From contig MHDQ01000081.1 in NCBI GenBank assembly GCA_001803565.1, forward strand, positions 1-13,857: a stretch of 13,857 nucleotides of DNA, written 5' to 3'. A model generated the notes under the pieces. The model searched no databases, was not told the origin of the DNA, and saw nothing but the letters and a program-made list of their open reading frames with translations. Numbering within the stretch: position 1 is the stretch's first letter; every line of letters starts with the position of its first letter. Positions 6,547-12,794 of this stretch are shown here, piece after piece. Both the position numbers and the translations under genes were made by a program. Source of the DNA: Nitrospinae bacterium RIFCSPLOWO2_12_FULL_45_22. GTDB lineage: Bacteria > 2-12-FULL-45-22.

Positions 6547-7695
6547 CTAGAAATGTTTAGTCTGGAGCATCTCTACGAAGGCCTCGGCCCGGGTTCTTAC
6601 CTGACCAGTACCGCCTTGACCATACTCCAGGTCCAGCTCTAAGACCGGTATGTCCCGTTTCTCTAGCCTCTCTTTCAGTAGGGGTTTATCATGCCCATAA
6701 GGGACACAGTAGCGCACAATCTCGGAGACAACCCCATGTACCTTAAACTGATCCAGCATATCAAAGATATGACTAAAGCGACGTTCAGAGGGCTGGAAGC
6801 GGGCACAGGGTGGCCGATTTAAATAGTAGCGGGCCAGGGCCTCCATAGGTGGTAAATCAGTATCTACCATGTTCCAGAAGTAGCGGGTGCCAGTACATAA
6901 CTCATCAGTTACCACTACGGCATCCAGGTCCTCAATGGCCTTGATCCATTCAGAATTGTGGAGGATACTACCCAGGATCATCAGTCTTACTCTTTTGTTT
7001 ATCTGGCGATCAGTATGCTCTAGCTCATTCACCAATCTCTCTAATATTTTATTGTATTGCTCCCGGGGGATACGCATAGCGGCCTTGACCACTTCCAGGG
7101 TCTCTGCACCAGTTATTGGGGGATTATTCCTCTTTCTAAATTCATATAGGCTGTGCAAAAGCTCCCTACTCCTGTTATAGACACTGATAGCATGACGTAG
7201 GGCCTCGTCACTAACTTCTTTCCCCACAAACTCTCCTAATTTTCCCTTTAACTCCTCCAGTTGAGCCCGGTAGAATTGGTGTGCCCGCTCAGTCCATTTT
7301 CTGGGGATATAGAAGATATGGGTGAAGGAGTTATTGTTGCCGTAGCGGAGCCATACATCATGGAGTCTCCGGGCACCATCACAGGTCTCAGCCGTCACTA
7401 AGCCCTCCAGGAAGTCGTATTGTCCTTCTATGGCTAATTGGAAGCCAGTACGGGCAAAAGAACAGGTGTTGATATAGAGGTAGGCCTCAGCCTTTTTTAG
7501 CTCCAGTTCTTCATTGTCGCCACTGACCCTGAAAGGAAGCACCCCGGCGGCATAGAGAATTTCTTCGGGGACGTAGATGCAGACATAACCTATAACCTTT
7601 CTTCCTGGCTTCTGCCATTCCTTGATAGCAGTATTTTTCGGGAAAGGCGTAGCCAGGTTTTTCAATTCTGTCAATGCCTCTAAGGAATTATCCAT
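6547..7695 (-). CDS. N-type catalytic subunit 1, BcrC/BzdN-like (2-hydroxyacyl-CoA dehydratase subunit D family)
   Basis: This 382-residue [4Fe-4S] subunit has predicted cluster ligands Cys78 (NTCSFAR), Cys105 (ETCDGARR) and Cys330 (VRYCVPYGHDKP). Other family marks are YVCIYVPEE (37-45), DELCTGTRYFW (264-274), PPCARF (295-300) and LELDLEYGQGGTGQ (352-365). The ATG overlaps the end of the TetR gene by 8 bases, and GGGAGG lies 5 to 6 bases upstream of it, inside the TetR gene. TetR, N and O therefore form one transcription unit. It resembles the N subunit at 9633 and the orphan at 3838, with all six family cysteines kept in each. Whether the dimer is an aryl-CoA reductase or a 2-hydroxyacyl-CoA dehydratase cannot be settled here; the BcrB-like partner and the BcrA-like ATPase lean toward the reductase branch. 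Confidence 0.9.
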   Translation of the reverse strand: MDNSLEALTELKNLATPFPKNTAIKEWQKPGRKVIGYVCIYVPEEILYAAGVLPFRVSGDNEELELKKAEAYLYINTCSFARTGFQLAIEGQYDFLEGLVTAETCDGARRLHDVWLRYGNNNSFTHIFYIPRKWTERAHQFYRAQLEELKGKLGEFVGKEVSDEALRHAISVYNRSRELLHSLYEFRKRNNPPITGAETLEVVKAAMRIPREQYNKILERLVNELEHTDRQINKRVRLMILGSILHNSEWIKAIEDLDAVVVTDELCTGTRYFWNMVDTDLPPMEALARYYLNRPPCARFQPSERRFSHIFDMLDQFKVHGVVSEIVRYCVPYGHDKPLLKERLEKRDIPVLELDLEYGQGGTGQVRTRAEAFVEMLQTKHF

Positions 7696-8329
7696 TTGAA
7701 CCTCCCTTTACGCTGATACCTTCTAAGATGAACCTATTAAGGATGCTCACCAGGTCATTTAAAATAACCTGGTTGCGATTTAAGAGCCACTGGAGGAGGA
7801 TACCTTGCCAGGCACCTATCAGGGTTACAGCCAGAAGTCGAGAGTCAATATCAGTCCTTATGCTACCAGCTCGCTTGCCTTCTTCCACTATCTCAGACAC
7901 AGATGAGAAAAATTCGTCAAAGGCATCCTTTAATACCCTTTCGAATTTTTCATCTACCTCGGTAAACTCAGCAATCAACACAATAAAGATAACGAACTGG
8001 TCTTTATTTTTGAGGGTCAGCTCCATAAAGATATCTAGCATCTTAATCAGCTTCTCTAGGGCTCCTCCTTCTTTACCGATTTCCTTAATTATTAAGCTAT
8101 TCCATAGGGCCTTTACCTCCCTCACTACCTCGCAAAAGATGGCTTCTTTACTCTCGAAATGACAATAGAAGGCCCCTTTAGTCATCCGGGCCGATTCAGC
8201 TATTTGGGAGATAGTGGTGTTATGGAAGCCATTTTTGGCAAAGAGGCTCACCGCGGCTTCCAGTATCTCCTGTTTAGTCCTTTCTCCCTTCAGGTCCCAG
8301 GTATTTTTTACTGAATATGGGGTCTCCAT
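7688..8329 (-). CDS. TetR/AcrR family transcriptional regulator 1
   Basis: This 213-residue one-component repressor has an N-terminal TetR helix-turn-helix (about 18-63), including FAKNGFHNTTISQIAESARMTKGAFYCHF-type residues with recognition helix near 47-56, and an all-helical ligand domain. The ligand domain shares long blocks with the regulator at 10796, for instance VIFIVLIAEFTEVDE and GILLQWLLNRN, so the two are paralogues. It heads a TetR-N-O unit, overlaps the N gene by 8 bases, and starts 35 bases after the stop of the preceding O gene. AAAGGA stands only about 4 bases before the ATG. It likely represses its own unit and may sense an acyl-CoA, as some TetR regulators of acyl-CoA metabolism do; the ligand is inference. 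Confidence 0.9.
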   Translation of the reverse strand: METPYSVKNTWDLKGERTKQEILEAAVSLFAKNGFHNTTISQIAESARMTKGAFYCHFESKEAIFCEVVREVKALWNSLIIKEIGKEGGALEKLIKMLDIFMELTLKNKDQFVIFIVLIAEFTEVDEKFERVLKDAFDEFFSSVSEIVEEGKRAGSIRTDIDSRLLAVTLIGAWQGILLQWLLNRNQVILNDLVSILNRFILEGISVKGGSNG

Positions 8330-8359
8330 TTTCCTTTACTGACACTAATTACTTACACT

Positions 8360-8376
8360 GATACTTACTTAGTATC
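8360..8376. promoter_or_regulatory. Candidate TetR operator before regulator 1
   Basis: GATACTTACTTAGTATC is a palindrome with 14 of 17 positions symmetric. Its half sites ATACT and AGTAT are the same as those of the site before regulator 2, but with a 5-base instead of 8-base centre. It overlaps the TAA of the upstream O gene and lies 31 bases before the regulator ATG. No strong promoter is seen nearby. Confidence 0.4.
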
Positions 8377-9636
8377 TTCTAGCATCTCGAAGAACCCTTC
8401 CAATTTCCCTCGCATCTCTTCCCCTGGGCTTAAGGAGGGATCAATGATGTCGCAATCGAGGGCGATCATGGGGATGCCGACATCATCTTTTAAGGCATCT
8501 TTCATACTACGGATGAGGGCGCATGCCTGGCGGCAACCAATATGGGCAAAATATATGGACCCATCAGCCTTATAGTCTATAGCCGCCTGCACAGCATCCT
8601 CAATAATACCTTCTGAAGGCCCATGCATCTGCCGGACCAGGGAACGGTAAAAAGACTTCTCAGCAATGCTTTCTAACGGCTTAGCGGGGTCCATATCCCC
8701 CTTTGCCCACCAGGAGCAGTATGGTTCCATAACACTTACCGCACCATACTCCTGCTCCATCCAATCCATCAGCTTCCACTCGTAAGAAGGGGGCAAGAAG
8801 AGGGTCAGGATACGGAACCTCTCTTCCGGAATACCACCTACACCTTTGTCTACCCGCTCCTTAATCTCGTCCCGTACCAGTTCAAAATATTCTACCGCTT
8901 CTTGAGTACCGGCATAGAGCCATTCAACTACCATCGAGTTAAGGAAGCAGCGATTGCGGGCTGGGGCCGGGATATTCCGCCTTAATTCGGCTATCTCTCG
9001 ATACAGCTCAGTGACCCGCTGGGAGCGGGCAACTGCCTCGCTTAACCTATCATAATCCATCTTTTGACCGGTCTGTTCTTCTAAAAATTGAACAAGCCTC
9101 TTCAATTCTTTAGTAAAATATTCTACTTCTCTGGTGGTATAGCGGTAAGGGCGATCCAGAAAGATACCGGGAATCTCATAGAGGTCCAGGATAGCATCCC
9201 CACTCTTGGAGGTATTGTCACAGACCTGATTGGTCCAGACAATAAAATCTGGCCGGGGCAATGAATTCTGAATCACGGTAGCTGCCAGCAGACGGTGGGC
9301 AGAACAGGTCTCCGGTGTCAGGCCGAAGCTACGGGCAGCATCAAAGAACTCGGCATAGTTACCGAGCAAGATGGCCATCATCATGGAGGTGGATTCTAGA
9401 TGCATGGGTACTATGCCCATACCATAAAAGACCTCCAGGGGCGACATGACTGTATGCCCTACTATGGTCCTTTCTTGTTCAACTGCCTCCATGATCCTAC
9501 GGTAGTATTTAACCATCAGCTCGTAGTATAACTCTTCACTGGCATAAGTAGGGTTCTTATGCCTATGGGCCAGGATATTCTCCAAAATCTTTACCATTTG
9601 TTGAATTCTAGGTTTAGCCAGAGTCGCTACCGTCAT
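8365..9636 (-). CDS. O-type catalytic subunit 2, BcrB/BzdO-like (2-hydroxyacyl-CoA dehydratase family)
   Basis: This 423-residue paralogue of the O subunit at 5251 keeps the same motif order: GHTVMSPLEVFYGM (60-73), TPETCSAHR with Cys111, NQVCDNTSKSGD with Cys139, QFLEEQTGQKMDYDRL (183-198), HIGCRQACA with Cys368 and Cys372, and ALDCD (392-396). The proposed cluster ligands Cys111, Cys139 and Cys368 are all present. Ser65 replaces the cysteine found at residue 59 of the other O subunit, and the third cysteine of HIGCRQACAC is also missing. The start codon overlaps the stop of the N gene by 4 bases (ATGA), a sign of translational coupling and of a 1:1 complex. GGGAGGGA lies about 6 bases upstream. 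It probably forms a dimer with the N product at 9633. Confidence 0.9.
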   Translation of the reverse strand: MTVATLAKPRIQQMVKILENILAHRHKNPTYASEELYYELMVKYYRRIMEAVEQERTIVGHTVMSPLEVFYGMGIVPMHLESTSMMMAILLGNYAEFFDAARSFGLTPETCSAHRLLAATVIQNSLPRPDFIVWTNQVCDNTSKSGDAILDLYEIPGIFLDRPYRYTTREVEYFTKELKRLVQFLEEQTGQKMDYDRLSEAVARSQRVTELYREIAELRRNIPAPARNRCFLNSMVVEWLYAGTQEAVEYFELVRDEIKERVDKGVGGIPEERFRILTLFLPPSYEWKLMDWMEQEYGAVSVMEPYCSWWAKGDMDPAKPLESIAEKSFYRSLVRQMHGPSEGIIEDAVQAAIDYKADGSIYFAHIGCRQACALIRSMKDALKDDVGIPMIALDCDIIDPSLSPGEEMRGKLEGFFEMLEDTK

Positions 9637-10784
9637 CTTGCTTCCCTCCCTTGTAACATTTCTAAAAATGCCTCTACCCTCGTCTTTATCTGACCAGTCT
9701 CTCCCATACCATATTCTACATCTAACTCCAGGACCGGGACCCCTATTTGGTTCAATCTTTCCCTCAGCAAGGGCTCGTCATGGGCATAAGGGACACAATA
9801 CCTAATTATCTCGGTCACGGCGCCTTGTACCCGATATTCTTTAATCATATTAAGGACATGCTCTAGCCGGACATCCCAGGGGTTCATCCGGGCACAGGGG
9901 GTATTATCCAGGTAGCGCCGGGCGATAGCCGCCAGGGGGTCTACTTTATTGTTTTCCACCAGGCGCCAGAAATAACGGGTACCGGTGCATAGCTCATCAA
10001 TAACTACTATACTACCGGCCTTTTCTACGGCCTGGATAAACTCGTGATTATTAAGGATGCTGCCATTTATCATTAAGCGGGGTCGAGGACCGGGCAAGGC
10101 CACTCTCCCTTTTAACTCTTGCAGCAATTGTCGCAATAAGTCATTGAACTGGGGCTTAGGCATGCGGTAGCTGGCATTAGTTATCTCTAAAGCCTCTGCC
10201 CCGCTAATGGGTGGGTTGTCTACTTTTCGAAGCGCATAGAGCTGATGCAATAGCTGCCGGGTTTCATTACATACCTGGATGGCTTCTTTCAGGCCCTGGT
10301 CAGTAATCTTGATACCAGCAAATTTCTCCAAATGTCCCTTAAACTCTTCTACCTCCTCCCGGTAGAGCTGGTGGGCATCCTCAGTAAATTTCCTGGGGAC
10401 ACTAAGGATATGGAGGAAAGGGGTGGGTATATAGTTTTTCCAGACGTCAAAGAGGCGCCTGGAACCATCACAGGTAGCTCCGGCTGCCAGCCCGTCTAAG
10501 TAGTCATACTGTTTCCGCAAGGCCAGATCCAAACAAGAGCGGGCAAAAGAACAGGTGTTAATATACAGGTAAGCATTAGCCTGTTCTAACTCCAATTCCC
10601 GGTTTATACCGCCCATCCTGATAGGGAGTATCCCTGCGGCCATTATCACTTCTTCCGGCACATAAGTACAGACCCAGGCAACAACCTTCTTCCCTTCCTT
10701 TTTCCAATCCAGGATGGCCCTGGACTGAGGAAAGTCATTACATAAATCCTTTATCTTAGCCATAGATTCTGGTACTGCTGTCAT
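9633..10784 (-). CDS. N-type catalytic subunit 2, BcrC/BzdN-like (2-hydroxyacyl-CoA dehydratase subunit D family)
   Basis: This 383-residue [4Fe-4S] subunit carries the motifs WVCTYVPEE (37-45), NTCSFARS with Cys78, ATCDGSRR with Cys105, DELCTGTRYFW (263-273), TPCARM (295-300), IIRYCVPYAHDEP with Cys330, and LELDVEYGMGETGQ (352-365). Cys78, Cys105 and Cys330 are the predicted cluster ligands. It follows the second TetR gene after 11 bases and overlaps the O gene by 4 bases, so TetR-N-O is one operon with the same plan as the unit at 8329-5251. GGGAGG precedes the ATG by about 7 bases. Together with the O product at 8365 it should form a catalytic heterodimer that relies on the distant P/Q ATPases, since no ATPase gene is found closer. 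Confidence 0.9.
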   Translation of the reverse strand: MTAVPESMAKIKDLCNDFPQSRAILDWKKEGKKVVAWVCTYVPEEVIMAAGILPIRMGGINRELELEQANAYLYINTCSFARSCLDLALRKQYDYLDGLAAGATCDGSRRLFDVWKNYIPTPFLHILSVPRKFTEDAHQLYREEVEEFKGHLEKFAGIKITDQGLKEAIQVCNETRQLLHQLYALRKVDNPPISGAEALEITNASYRMPKPQFNDLLRQLLQELKGRVALPGPRPRLMINGSILNNHEFIQAVEKAGSIVVIDELCTGTRYFWRLVENNKVDPLAAIARRYLDNTPCARMNPWDVRLEHVLNMIKEYRVQGAVTEIIRYCVPYAHDEPLLRERLNQIGVPVLELDVEYGMGETGQIKTRVEAFLEMLQGREAR

Positions 10785-10795
10785 AACGTCCCTCC

Positions 10796-11431
10796 CTAAT
10801 TTTTTGCTATAATCCTCTCCCTTTTGAGAGAAGGAGCCAATCCATCAAACACCATAGAGCGCAAGCAATTTACCAGGCTCTCCAACCTTACCTCGTTGCG
10901 GTTGAGGAGCCATTGTAGTAATATCCCTTGCCATACCCCCATAAAGGCTATAGCCATTAAATTAGTGTTAATATCTTTATGGATACTCCCCTCGCTTTTA
11001 CCATCATCGATTATCTGGGCGATAAACTCAAAGAATTCCATAAAACCCTCTCTGAGGGCGCGCTCAAATCTCTCATCTACCTCAGTAAATTCCGCTATTA
11101 AGACGATAAATATTACGTATCTCTCTTTATTTTCTAAAGTTGTTTCTACAAAGAGATCCAGGATATTCTCCATCTTTTTTTGAGCACTCCAGTTCCTCTT
11201 GAGATTTTTCCGCAAGACATCTTTCCATTCCTGCCTTACCTGATCTATAACGGCCATAAGGAGGTCTTCTTTATCCTCAAAGTGCCAATAAAGAGCCCCT
11301 TTACTCAGTTGGCACATCTCAGTAATCTGGGCAATAGAGGTGTTATGGAACCCATTCTTGGCAAAGAGAGAAATGGCCGCCTTGATGATGGTGGCCTTGG
11401 TCTTCTCGCTCTGTATGTCTTTCTTATTCAT
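10796..11431 (-). CDS. TetR/AcrR family transcriptional regulator 2
   Basis: This 211-residue TetR repressor is paralogous to the regulator at 7688. The helix-turn-helix covers about 8-54 (SLFAKNGFHN 21-30, recognition region QLSKGALYWHF 41-51). The ligand domain contains VIFIVLIAEFTEVDERFERA and GVWQGILLQWLLNRN. An in-frame ATG 21 bases upstream (11452) is rejected: it falls about 8 bases after the predicted transcript start and has no ribosome binding site, whereas the ATG at 11431 has AAAGGGA about 11 bases upstream. The gene heads the second TetR-N-O operon and ends 11 bases before the N gene. A strong promoter overlapped by a palindrome points to autorepression. The ligand is unknown; an acyl-CoA of the pathway is a reasonable guess. 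Confidence 0.9.
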   Translation of the reverse strand: MNKKDIQSEKTKATIIKAAISLFAKNGFHNTSIAQITEMCQLSKGALYWHFEDKEDLLMAVIDQVRQEWKDVLRKNLKRNWSAQKKMENILDLFVETTLENKERYVIFIVLIAEFTEVDERFERALREGFMEFFEFIAQIIDDGKSEGSIHKDINTNLMAIAFMGVWQGILLQWLLNRNEVRLESLVNCLRSMVFDGLAPSLKRERIIAKN

Positions 11432-11450
11432 GGGTGGGTATATCCCTTTC

Positions 11451-11468
11451 ATACTAAACGGTCAGTAT
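11451..11468. promoter_or_regulatory. Candidate TetR operator before regulator 2
   Basis: ATACTAAACGGTCAGTAT is an 18-base inverted repeat with 14 symmetric positions and perfect ATACT/AGTAT arms. It covers the predicted transcript start and touches the -10 box of the promoter at 11467-11495, the place where a TetR repressor would block RNA polymerase. The size and the ACCG/CGGT-type core fit TetR family operators. Confidence 0.6.
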
Positions 11469-11495
11469 TTTAGCTAACCGGGTAAAAAAAGTCAA
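11467..11495 (-). promoter_or_regulatory. Sigma-70 promoter of the TetR2-N-O operon
   Basis: On the minus strand TTGACT (11490-11495) is followed after exactly 17 bases by TAAAAT (11467-11472). The predicted start is near 11460, giving a leader of about 29 bases to the ATG at 11431. It is the clearest promoter on the minus strand and may drive the whole N-O cluster if transcription reads through. Confidence 0.65.
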
Positions 11496-11525
11496 GCAAA
11501 AAAAAATCAGTAAAAATTTAGCCAC

Positions 11526-11780
11526 AAAAAGGGGCATCCTGCAAAAGTAGTTAACAATTTGAAAGAGCAAAATATTTTGTAACAGTTCAGGTTCTTTGTC
11601 ATTTCGAGTGCAGCGAGAAATCTTTCCGAGACCGGAGGTAAATAAAGATTCCTCCCTTCTCACTCCTTACGATGTACGTATCTCTGTGATCTCTGCGTGC
11701 TCTGTGGCAAATTAGTAAAATTATTTTATTGACGAAAAGTGTTAACTACTTTTGGCCGAAGTGAAGGATGCCCCCTTTTC
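11526..11780. repeat. Nested fold-back element next to the tRNA gene
   Basis: The outer arms are AAAGGGGCATCCT..GCAAAAGTAGTTAAC (11528-11555) and GTTAACTACTTTTG..GGATGCCCCCTTTT (11741-11780); the right arm has about 10 extra bases. Inside is a second inverted pair, GAGTGCAGCGAGAAATCTTT (about 11607-11626) with AAAGATTCCTCCCTTCTCACTC, typical of widespread intergenic repeats. GTAACAGTTCA at about 11579 resembles the end of the MITE-like family. There is no credible ORF. Together with 11453-11525, which holds only the promoter and A-rich DNA, this fills the gap between the TetR gene and the tRNA. Confidence 0.6.
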
Positions 11781-11820
11781 TTGTACCTTTGTTGGTTAGA
11801 AAATGGGGGGATGAACCCAC

Positions 11821-11859
11821 CCAAAAAATTATTCGACTCCTAAGGGAAACCTCTCGAAT
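11821..11859 (-). terminator. Probable intrinsic terminator of tRNA-Pro
   Basis: On the minus strand ATTCGA (11854-11859) pairs perfectly with TCGAAT (11831-11836), with partial pairing further inside, and is followed by AATTTTTT. It lies 15 bases after the tRNA 3' end, as expected for a tRNA transcript terminator. Confidence 0.5.
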
Positions 11860-11873
11860 GTCAGATTTCAGAG

Positions 11874-11948
11874 TCGGGACGAGAGGATTTGAACCTCCGA
11901 CCCCCTGCTCCCGAAGCAGGTGCGCTAACCAGGCTGCGCTACGTCCCG
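11874..11948 (-). tRNA. tRNA-Pro (anticodon CGG)
   Basis: The sequence folds as a full cloverleaf of 75 bases. The acceptor stem CGGGACG pairs with CGTCCCG, followed by discriminator A. The D arm is GCGC..GCGC, the anticodon stem is CCTGC/GCAGG with loop TTCGGGA (anticodon CGG), the variable loop is GGGTC, and the T arm is GGAGG-TTCAAAT-CCTCT. The 3' CCA is not encoded and would be added after transcription. CGG reads the proline codon CCG. Confidence 0.95.
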
Positions 11949-11985
11949 ATCTCTATCAATTGCAGATGTTCGGTATGTATTATCC

Positions 11986-12036
11986 GTACCCGTTCACCCG
12001 CTTAATCCTTTATTTGCCACTAGGACCCAAAGACCT
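11986..12036. repeat. Degenerate terminal fragment of the MITE-like family
   Basis: GTACCCGTTCACCCG at 11986-12000, followed by CTTAATCCTTTATTTGCCACTAGGACCC-like sequence, matches the left end of copy 2 (GTAACCGTTCACCCGGCTAAG...) with scattered changes and one gap. No matching second end is found nearby, so it looks like a decayed remnant. It lies between the tRNA gene and pcm. Confidence 0.45.
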
Positions 12037-12081
12037 CATGTAGCCACAGGGCCCGGGTGCCCCATAGGTGCTGCTAAGATG

Positions 12082-12098
12082 GCAGCGTGAGACGCTGC
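12082..12098. other. Small perfect hairpin downstream of pcm
   Basis: GCAGCGT (12082-12088) and ACGCTGC (12092-12098) form a 7-base perfect stem with a GAG loop, about 40 bases after the pcm stop. No T-tract follows on the minus strand, so it is not a classical intrinsic terminator; it could stabilise the 3' end of the surE-pcm mRNA. Confidence 0.35.
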
Positions 12099-12139
12099 TG
12101 CTAACTGCCGGTTGTCCAGCAGCTTGGGCTTAGAACGGA

Positions 12140-12781
12140 TCAGTTTTTCCAACCGTGTTGCCCAATCATCTTCACAAAAAAACAGGGGGAGAGGGTTATT
12201 ACTCTCTTTCGCTCCCCATCTTTTATGACCTTGACCAGGGTCTGGGAGGTTTCGGTTCCCAGGGGGACAATCATGATACCCTTATCTTTCAATTGACTTA
12301 ATAAGGGTTCTGGTATTGTTGGGGAGGCAGCCGAGATAATTATCCGATCAAAGGGGGCGTCCTCACTCCAGCCATAACTACCATCGGCTATCCTCATAAG
12401 GATATTGATATATCCCAGGCCTTCTATCAGTTCCCTGGCCTTAAGGGCTAATGTTTTGATCCTCTCAATAGAATAGACCTTCTCGCTTAATTCGGCCAGG
12501 ACCGCGGTTTGATACCCGGACCCGGTGCCAATCTCCAGGACCCTTTCTGTCCCTTTTAACTCTAAAGTCTCTACCATAAAGGCTACCATGTAAGGTTGGG
12601 AAATAGTCTGCCCCTCACCAATCGGTAAGGGATGATCCCCATATGCCTTACTGCGTAGTGCTTCCGGGACAAATAAGTGGCGGGGGATCTTTCTCATGGC
12701 CGTTAATACGCGCTGGTCTTTGATCCCCCGGGTGATCAACTGCTCCTTTACCATCTTGAGGCGGGAAGAAGGAAATTCCAT
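12140..12781 (-). CDS. pcm: Protein-L-isoaspartate O-methyltransferase
   Basis: This 213-residue cytosolic repair enzyme transfers a methyl group from S-adenosylmethionine to abnormal L-isoaspartyl residues in aged proteins. Clear marks: GEGQTISQPYMVA (55-67, substrate loop), VLEIGTGSGYQTAVLAEL (81-98, SAM motif I), VYSIER (102-107), DGSYGWSEDAPFDRIII (133-149), and a C-terminal segment ending in GQHGWKN. A TTG at 12805 would add 8 residues and overlap surE by 11 bases. The ATG at 12781 is preferred because MEFPSSRLKMVKEQL matches the usual family N-terminus; the ribosome binding site is weak in both cases, which suggests coupling to surE. It follows surE after 13 bases, the surE-pcm pairing seen in many bacteria. 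Confidence 0.93.
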   Translation of the reverse strand: MEFPSSRLKMVKEQLITRGIKDQRVLTAMRKIPRHLFVPEALRSKAYGDHPLPIGEGQTISQPYMVAFMVETLELKGTERVLEIGTGSGYQTAVLAELSEKVYSIERIKTLALKARELIEGLGYINILMRIADGSYGWSEDAPFDRIIISAASPTIPEPLLSQLKDKGIMIVPLGTETSQTLVKVIKDGERKRVITLSPCFFVKMIGQHGWKN

Positions 12782-12794
12782 TATTGGCCCATTA

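Noticed and set aside
1779-11431. Nitrogenase-like or anti-phage defence system
   Set aside because: No nitrogenase, nuclease, reverse transcriptase or toxin motifs are present; the iron-sulfur and ATPase motifs all fit the benzoyl-CoA reductase / 2-hydroxyacyl-CoA dehydratase superfamily.
11768-12043. A 91-codon plus-strand frame over the tRNA
   Set aside because: It reads antisense through tRNA-Pro and repeat DNA and has no family signature.
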